DNA from: Gordionus sp. m RMFG-2023
Taxonomy: Eukaryota > Nematomorpha > Gordioida > Chordodea > Parachordodidae
Length of the DNA: 64,000 nucleotides
Direction: 5' to 3'
NCBI RefSeq assembly: GCF_954871325.1
Contig: NC_088777.1
Location: 10,703,366-10,767,365, forward strand
The notes under the pieces are model-generated. The model was not told the origin of the DNA. It saw only the letters and a program-made list of their open reading frames with translations, and did no database searches. Position numbers and translations under genes: made by a program. Shown here piece by piece: positions 57,701 through 64,000 of the stretch (the stretch's first letter is position 1; the number at the start of each line of letters is the position of its first letter).

Positions 57701-60700
57701 TAAAACAAGACTTCGTAGTAATGATTATTTCTTAATAATTTAACCATTTTATTAATGGAATAAAATTTATATAAACAGTAAAATATTGACAAATTAATAA
57801 AATTTTTCTCTTTCTCTAATTTGTCTAGATTTATCAATCAAAAAAATTTTTAAGTTTTATATTTTTTTTACATTTATATAATATATATTTAAGAATTACA
57901 GATTGATGCATTATAAAATTATTTTTGAAAAAATTTAATATAAGTTTGAACAAAAAATTTAACTGCTTAATTTTAGAAAGGGTATTCTACAAGGGGGGGG
58001 GTATTCTGCTTCCATCGCTCATAAAATGTAGGGGCTAATTGGCCCAACACCCTCTCTGAAGTTGGGGGGAGGAGGGAGTTGCTAAGACCATATCATCATT
58101 CGAATAAAAGAGGATGGGATAGAGGGTATTTGAATAAATAATGATAGAAAAAAAAATTAAAGAAAGTTTTGTAAAGACTTATTGAGGGGTTTTTATTTAT
58201 AATAACGTTATATGTAGATGATAATTTAAAAAAGTGGACGAAGATTAGGTTAAATGGATATGCACAAATGGAGTTTTTTCGAATCTCCAAATAGTTTATA
58301 AAATTCTTTGCTACCAGTTATTCTAAGATATATTTCTTATTTATTCATTGAAACGGATTAACACAAATAAGATTCGTTTTTTTTATTTTCAAAATTTATT
58401 TTATTTTCAAAATTTAATTTTTTGAAAGTTTATTTTATTATTGGTATTATTGAACGAAGAATCAAATATTGAAAAAATATCTATAAATTTCTTAATATAC
58501 AACATTGGCCCTAAAGGGTTGAAAATAAATGAATAATTATTTTGACTTGACCTTTTTTTCCATTATTTTCATAATTTTACATAAAAATTTTGATTTTTTT
58601 GAAAAATTTTCGGGTTATTACTCTTGATCAGGGTTAAGATCAAAGATCGAACTGGAATCGGACTAATATTGAAAGATAATACGTTTGATTTTAATATATA
58701 GCTCCGTCTCGGTCAGCAATTTATCCCGTTTGAACAAATCCGTTAATTATAATATTAAATCCATGAAGGTATCACAAAAAATCTTTCAAAAAAAATTTCC
58801 CTATTAGTTTGAGGTAAAAATTTGCCTCGCAATATGTTTATATCTTATGGAAACATCTGAAGGAAAAAAAAACTTTATTAATAATAACATCTTTTAATTT
58901 TTTTTAAAAATACTTTCCAATAACTATTTTGGTTTACCCTTATGTTAAATTTAAAAAAAATATGGTATAAGGTAAATAAAAATATAAATGTTTTACCTCG
59001 CATAAGGGAAAATAAAAATTATTTTACTTACCATCCAAAAAAAAATATTTAAAAAAAATATGTTTATTATTTTTTAAAATATATATTTATTTTTTTTGAG
59101 GCGAAACAATAAGGGAATCAAATTTTAAAAAAAAATATATATATATATAGCATTAAATTAGGTGATATAAACATCCCAGTCAATTATCTTCTTATTCATT
59201 TGGAAATGCAGTAATTAAATTTAAATAATAATAAAATATATATTTAAAAAATGAGAAAATTATTTCGATTTTTCAATGATGAAGGAGGGGGTGGTCAAAG
59301 ATTAGTTTGAGGGTTTGCTTTACTAAGTCAATGACCATCATAATTAGGGATAAAAAAAAATCATGTAAAAGTCTATAAAATGTCACTCATATCATGTCTC
59401 CCACGTTTATCAAAAGAAATTTCGATAAACAAGGACATGATGTTTATTTAAAACTTTTAATAGTAAAATTGATTTTTAAAAATAAAAAATCGATTTAGAA
59501 ATTTAACTGAATTTTTTATTTTTCTATAAATTTGTGTTTTTGACGCTATACAATAGACTTGCAATGCAAATGGTAGAGTTCTAAGTTTTTTAGTTTTACC
59601 AAGAAATCTCAGGTTTTCTCTAATTAAGCCCGATGATTATTTTACCAACCCTTATTTTTTAAAATTACTTCATTTTAAATATAATTTTGTGAATTATTAG
59701 TGTTTATTTTTTTAAAACGCTTAGCCAGCCCCGAATACTATTTTATGGGCCGCTCATAGGTTTGCATCTGATAAAAATAGATTTTTATAAAATAAAAGTT
59801 GATATACAGTTTATATATGCCTGGATGAACTCTCTAAATTTATGATTATAATATATATTATAAAGATAATTTAAAATACAATTAAAAAAATAATAGAAAG
59901 TAAATTATACCTATAAAAATATAATGCTATAATAAATAAATAAATTATTTATTTTTAATAAATTTCTCTTTCGCGATAATCAATACCAAGGTTGTCATTA
60001 AGATTAAACGAATAAGGTGTTATCAGAATTTTATTAATAATGTAATTTAATATTTTTTTTAAAAAATTAAATTTTAAATAAGTGTTTCTTTTGTTATAAA
60101 ATCATTTTTTTATAGAAAAATATTTATATCTTAACACCGTTATATAACAGTCGTCTACATGATTGGAATTGGGATTTTATCATCTTATTCATGCTTAGAT
60201 ATTTATTAGACATCGTTTCAGTATCGAATAATATTTTCTTCCATTTCATGGACAAGGTAAAAAAAAACAAGCTGATTTTTTTTTGGGGGGGGGGGGGGAT
60301 TTTCTATTCGTAAAACCACGTGAAAAATATTATTAGTCGATAAATCAAGAATTGTTTATTGGTTTAAAAATTCCTGATTGGTAGATTTCAAAAGTACCCA
60401 CGTATTATCTTTATCCTATAAAAGATCACTAAAAATCTGCCAAACAAAAAATTGTTAAACCCAGTTAAATAACAATTCCAGTTCGACCCATCAGCATTAA
60501 AAAAAAGTTTCTTCTTGATTGGTCTTTTAAAACAATTAGGTGGTAAAAGAATATATTCTGCAAAGCGCATTTAACTAGAAGTCGTTGACCGAATGTCAGA
60601 TTACAAGAAATCGTATTTACAGTTGGAAATTTAATCATTTCAGCTTATATTGTTAGATCTTACGCAGAAACAAATTATGAGATTCATCCTAACTCATTTT

Positions 60701-61900
60701 GTATAGCATGGAGATGAAAAAATATAATAATCTAATGCCTTTATCATAAATGCTAAAACGTTCATAATTTCTTTACACCTTGTGGCACGTTTTTCGCGGA
60801 ATTTTTTTCTTTTTAAATTTTAAATTTTGAAGGATCGATATGGCACTCTACATTGAGTGATAATCTATATATGCTTAGCGCATAATAAATTAATAAAATG
60901 CTTTTTATTTTTGTTTTTTAGTATCCTATTTATGTAGTTTCTGATATCAAAAAAAAATCATCACCATATAAAATATTTCGCAAAAGCTAGAAATAAGGCT
61001 AAAATTATTTTATAAAAAAAATATCCATTTTTCCTTGAATTTTCGTTATAAAATAAAATCGTTTAACGTTTTCTCTTTTATAATAGTGTAATTTAAAAAA
61101 AGCATAATTTTTAAGATTTTCAGTATATTTTAAATTTGGTAATAATAAATTAAAAATACGTTTATAAATTTGTATTAAATTATTCTTCTTTTTTTTCTTT
61201 CAAATTTTCAACAAAAATATATTCTATAACAGGTTGATTCATTTCTACGTTCCTTGTTCGAATACGGTGGTTTAAACATGAAAATTGAGTGAGTGATATT
61301 TGTCATAATTATTAATCTTTCACTTTTTTTAAATATATATTTTTTAAAACTACTGATACATTTGCCTGACTATCTGACCTAAGATAATAAAAGGAAGAGA
61401 AGGGATGGGAAAAAGAGGGAATATAAATTTGAAAGAATTGATTACAATATATATACATATATATATCGGAAATGGAATGTAAAGTTATTAGTAAATTTTT
61501 TTTTAAGTTACCGTAAAAGTAACCAGTTACATGTAAAAAAATATGTTAAATATTTATACATAGCATTTCAACTATCTTATGATGATATTTCCGAAATTTA
61601 AAATTATTGTTTATCAAATATAATGTCTTTTAGATCAGTTGCATCACTAAACTTTTAAACAGGGAACTAAAAAAAATTAAATTTCCAACATTAAAAAAAA
61701 TAACTCGTTAGTTTTTAAAACTAATTGCTTTTCAAAGGTAATTTTTAACAAATCTTTTGGAATAATAATATTAATTCATGCATAAATAAACATAATTCCC
61801 GCCAAAATAATATAAAAAGATTTAGCCAAAAATTTATTTCCAGGTTGGAATTAATGAAAATATAAAAATATCTCAACTTAAAGATATCTCCTTTGCGAAA
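57701..61900. other. A+T-rich DNA without a recognisable gene
   Basis: G-rich patches at 57991-58075 and a run of 14 G at 60285-60298 stand out. A patch at 60370-60640 is open on both strands for 40-60 codons (plus: SALKKSFFLIGLLKQLGGKR; minus: LPPNCFKRPIKKKLFFNADG) but matches nothing I know. The rest is simple A/T-rich sequence, including (TA)n near 59140 and 61450. Confidence 0.4.
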
Positions 61901-61965
61901 GCATGGAAGTTAAGGGCCAATAGCTAGGGTGAAAGGGAAAGTCCTAATAAACAATTGTTGACAAT

Positions 61966-62178
61966 TTGGAAACCTTGTTTTTTATAAATAAACAAATAAC
62001 GCCATGTGGGCACTGTAAAAAAGGAAATTTGCATAAAACATCCAATACATTTCTGTATGAATTGCAGAACGGAGTAAATAATATAACAATTTTACATGGT
62101 AAATTTAGCTCAGTGTTTTATAAATATTTCCAAATAAATATTTTAGAATGTCCAATAGAGTTATTTGACATTTTGTAA
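61966..62178 (+). CDS. possible N-terminal fragment of an ISXO2/Merlin-like transposase
   Basis: A 70-codon ORF with CGHCKKGNLHKTSNTFLYEL, then NGVNNITILHGKFSSVFYKY. The pattern of a C-x2-C knuckle, an aromatic/basic strand and an I--G-FF-like segment resembles the zinc-ribbon start of ISXO2-like (Merlin) transposases in invertebrates. A strong donor-like GTAAGT follows immediately at 62174. No catalytic DDE part was found downstream. A G/C-rich patch at 62288-62335 may be part of the same element's end. Tentative. Confidence 0.3.
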   Translation: METLFFINKQITPCGHCKKGNLHKTSNTFLYELQNGVNNITILHGKFSSVFYKYFQINILECPIELFDIL

Positions 62179-62692
62179 GTTTAAGTTTTTAAAATTATTT
62201 CAAAAGGATATTGGGAAATACTAGCAGCAACTGAATTCTAAATATGATTTTCTAATTGATTAATTGATATAATTTATTTTATTTGTTGAACCCGGACTCA
62301 CAGCCGGTTTCTGGTAAACTGACGGGGTCTGCTAGTTTCTGATATATAACATAATAAAGTCGATAAAAAAAAAGCTTGATTTATTTTTTATAAGGACGTT
62401 AAAATACAAAATTTTTGAATAATATTTTTTTCCAAGGTAAGTAAATATCCCTTCATTTTTTTTAACTAACAAAAACAAATGATAGAAATATTTTATTTCG
62501 TAAAGATTTTATTTTATTTATTTTTTTTATAAAGAAAAAAACATTAAGTTTTTAGACCCCTATTTAGGAAAATATTAAGTTTTTAGACCCCATCTTGAAA
62601 ATTAGTTTTAAAATAAATATATAAGAAATCGGGAATAAAATATAATTGTAAAGTGAGTATATAAAATTTATTATAAAATCACTGATATGTAA

Positions 62693-62902
62693 ATGTCGAC
62701 AAAAAAAGACCTGGACAAAAGTACCCCGAACATAAATGCCCCAATTTTCAAGAAGGAAATTAAAGTCTTAAAAATCTCAATTTTTTTGAAATTATTCTTT
62801 TTTTTTGAAGTTATTGGGCTATTTTTGTCTTGCATCTTTTTGTCAGGGATAATTTTTTACTGGTCTTTCGAAGACATTTATGCCAGTGATATTCACTATT
62901 GA
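62693..62902 (+). CDS. small membrane-protein ORF or exon
   Basis: 69 codons: a polar Lys/Asp-rich start (MSTKKDLDKSTPNINAPIFK) and then a hydrophobic segment of about 38 residues (FLKLFFFFEVIGLFLSCIFL, continuing SGIIFYWSF) that could span the membrane once or twice, followed by an acidic end. It may be the first exon of the gene continuing at 63725, but no donor/acceptor pair with matching phase was found. Unknown function. Confidence 0.35.
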   Translation: MSTKKDLDKSTPNINAPIFKKEIKVLKISIFLKLFFFFEVIGLFLSCIFLSGIIFYWSFEDIYASDIHY

Positions 62903-63724
62903 ATATAATATAAAATTTACATTATTTATAATTATAATGTCAAACTCTTTTCAGGGTCTTTTTTAACCATATATTTTTTCTTTATTATTTAATTTTTACA
63001 TTTTTAACAATTTATTTTAATATATTTTTTTTACAAAGAAAGTCATTTAGTTATTTATATTTATTTATTTTTATAGTTATATTTTACTTTTTATTTTTAC
63101 TATTTATAAAAAAAACCAATTTTTCAATTTTTTAATGCTTAATTTATGAAAATAAAAATTATGATATTTATACAAAATATAATATAAATTGAAGGTCAAT
63201 CAGTGAATAATATAAAACATTTTTTTATTGATGATTGGAGAGGGGGGGGGGATATTTTTTAAAGTTATAATAAAGGCTAATTTAGAGTGAACGTTAAAAA
63301 TGAGGAAAAATGGGAGATGGGATGACCTAAAATTTGTTCTAAAAGTATGCCAATACCTTTGCCGAAAATCAAATTAATCTTTGTTTTTAAATCATAATTT
63401 TTTTTAAAAAATATATTTTTTTTAATTAACTTCGAGGTTCTTTATTATTAATTTTTATCTTCTATTTATTTTTAATTAAATTTTTTATTATATCGAAAAT
63501 TAAAATGTTTTTAACCAAAAAGCTAAAGTTAAAATAAATGAAAACTATAAATATAGTTTTAATTTCGTTTGATATATATATCTTTATAAATCTTATTATT
63601 TTTTCAAGGATTTGGTCGTGAATGAAAGATATTATTTTAAAAAAATTGACTCGTAATTTTAATACATATTAATATATATATTATATCTAATAATAATTAT
63701 ATTATACAAAATACATATCTTTAG

Positions 63725-64000
63725 GAACAAGAGCAAGCTAAGCGATCGAAATTCCGCCTCTACCCTGAATATATCGAAAAACGTTCCGCAACAGTTTATA
63801 AATCCCCAGGCTGATTTTTTGGCGAAATATCCTGATTCTAACTATTACTACAAGGATAATCACAATAATAATCAATATAATCAATATCACGACCGTATCA
63901 TTAATGATAATAAAAATTTAAATAATGTCATATTCAAAAGTGGCATAGAGGATAATAGATTTTCGAATAATGCTATTCCACAGGAAAGAAAATTTTTTCA
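63725..64000 (+). CDS. exon of unknown gene running off the right edge
   Basis: After an acceptor-like CATATCTTTAG (63714-63724) the plus strand stays open to the window end (91 codons, starting NKSKLSDRNSASTLNISKNV). The sequence is hydrophilic and Asn/Gln/Tyr/Asp-rich (NNNQYNQYHDRIINDNKNLN), probably disordered, without a recognised domain. The boundary with the first codon depends on which of several AGs is used. Composition and length make a chance open frame unlikely in this A+T-rich DNA. Confidence 0.5.

Overview
The window is very A+T-rich (roughly three quarters A+T by eye), gene-poor nuclear DNA of a eukaryote, almost certainly a metazoan. The best evidence is an uninterrupted gene at 22647-23228 (minus) for a p21/p27-type CDK inhibitor with a C-terminal PCNA-binding (PIP) box. 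Spliced GT-AG genes, a FLYWCH/MULE transposon and several hAT lineages typical of invertebrate genomes agree with this. I cannot name the phylum. Both clear host genes end in TGA and read with the standard code.

Layout. 1-0.5 kb: possible exons of a minus-strand gene leaving the window. 0.5-5.6 kb: A+T-rich DNA with one MITE. 5.6-6.5 kb: the large first exon of a minus-strand multi-pass membrane protein, possibly a PDE3-like N-terminal region. 7.9-11.4 kb: TIR and hAT debris with a nested MITE. 13.6-17.5 kb: decayed coding-like DNA and a short tandem array. 18.2-21.2 kb: hAT fragments and MITEs, one of them ending inside a small ORF. 22.6-23.2 kb: the CDK-inhibitor gene. 25.2-28.2 kb: an LTR element with 5-bp target duplications. 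28.5-32.2 kb: a decayed hAT fragment and a nearly full-length broken hAT transposon. 32.9 kb and 49.8 kb: two copies of a SINE-like repeat. 33.6-36.9 kb: a multi-exon AGC/PKC-like kinase that has lost its catalytic residues. 36.9-44.8 kb: about 7.9 kb of a 59-bp minisatellite starting at the kinase 3' end. 45.5-49.8 kb: a broken MULE with tandem-repeat terminal inverted repeats. 51.1-52.1 kb: an ATTCG-rich palindromic repeat. 53-58 kb: hAT-type MITEs, a coding-like decayed stretch and another hAT fragment. 58-62.7 kb: A+T-rich DNA with little to read. 62.7-64 kb: a small membrane ORF and an exon running off the right edge.

The host genes recognised (CDK inhibitor, PKC-like pseudokinase, membrane protein) are unrelated neighbours and do not form a pathway. 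Most of the remaining sequence is transposon remains in several age layers, shown by nesting and by intact versus eroded target-site duplications. I found no RNA gene and no CRISPR array.
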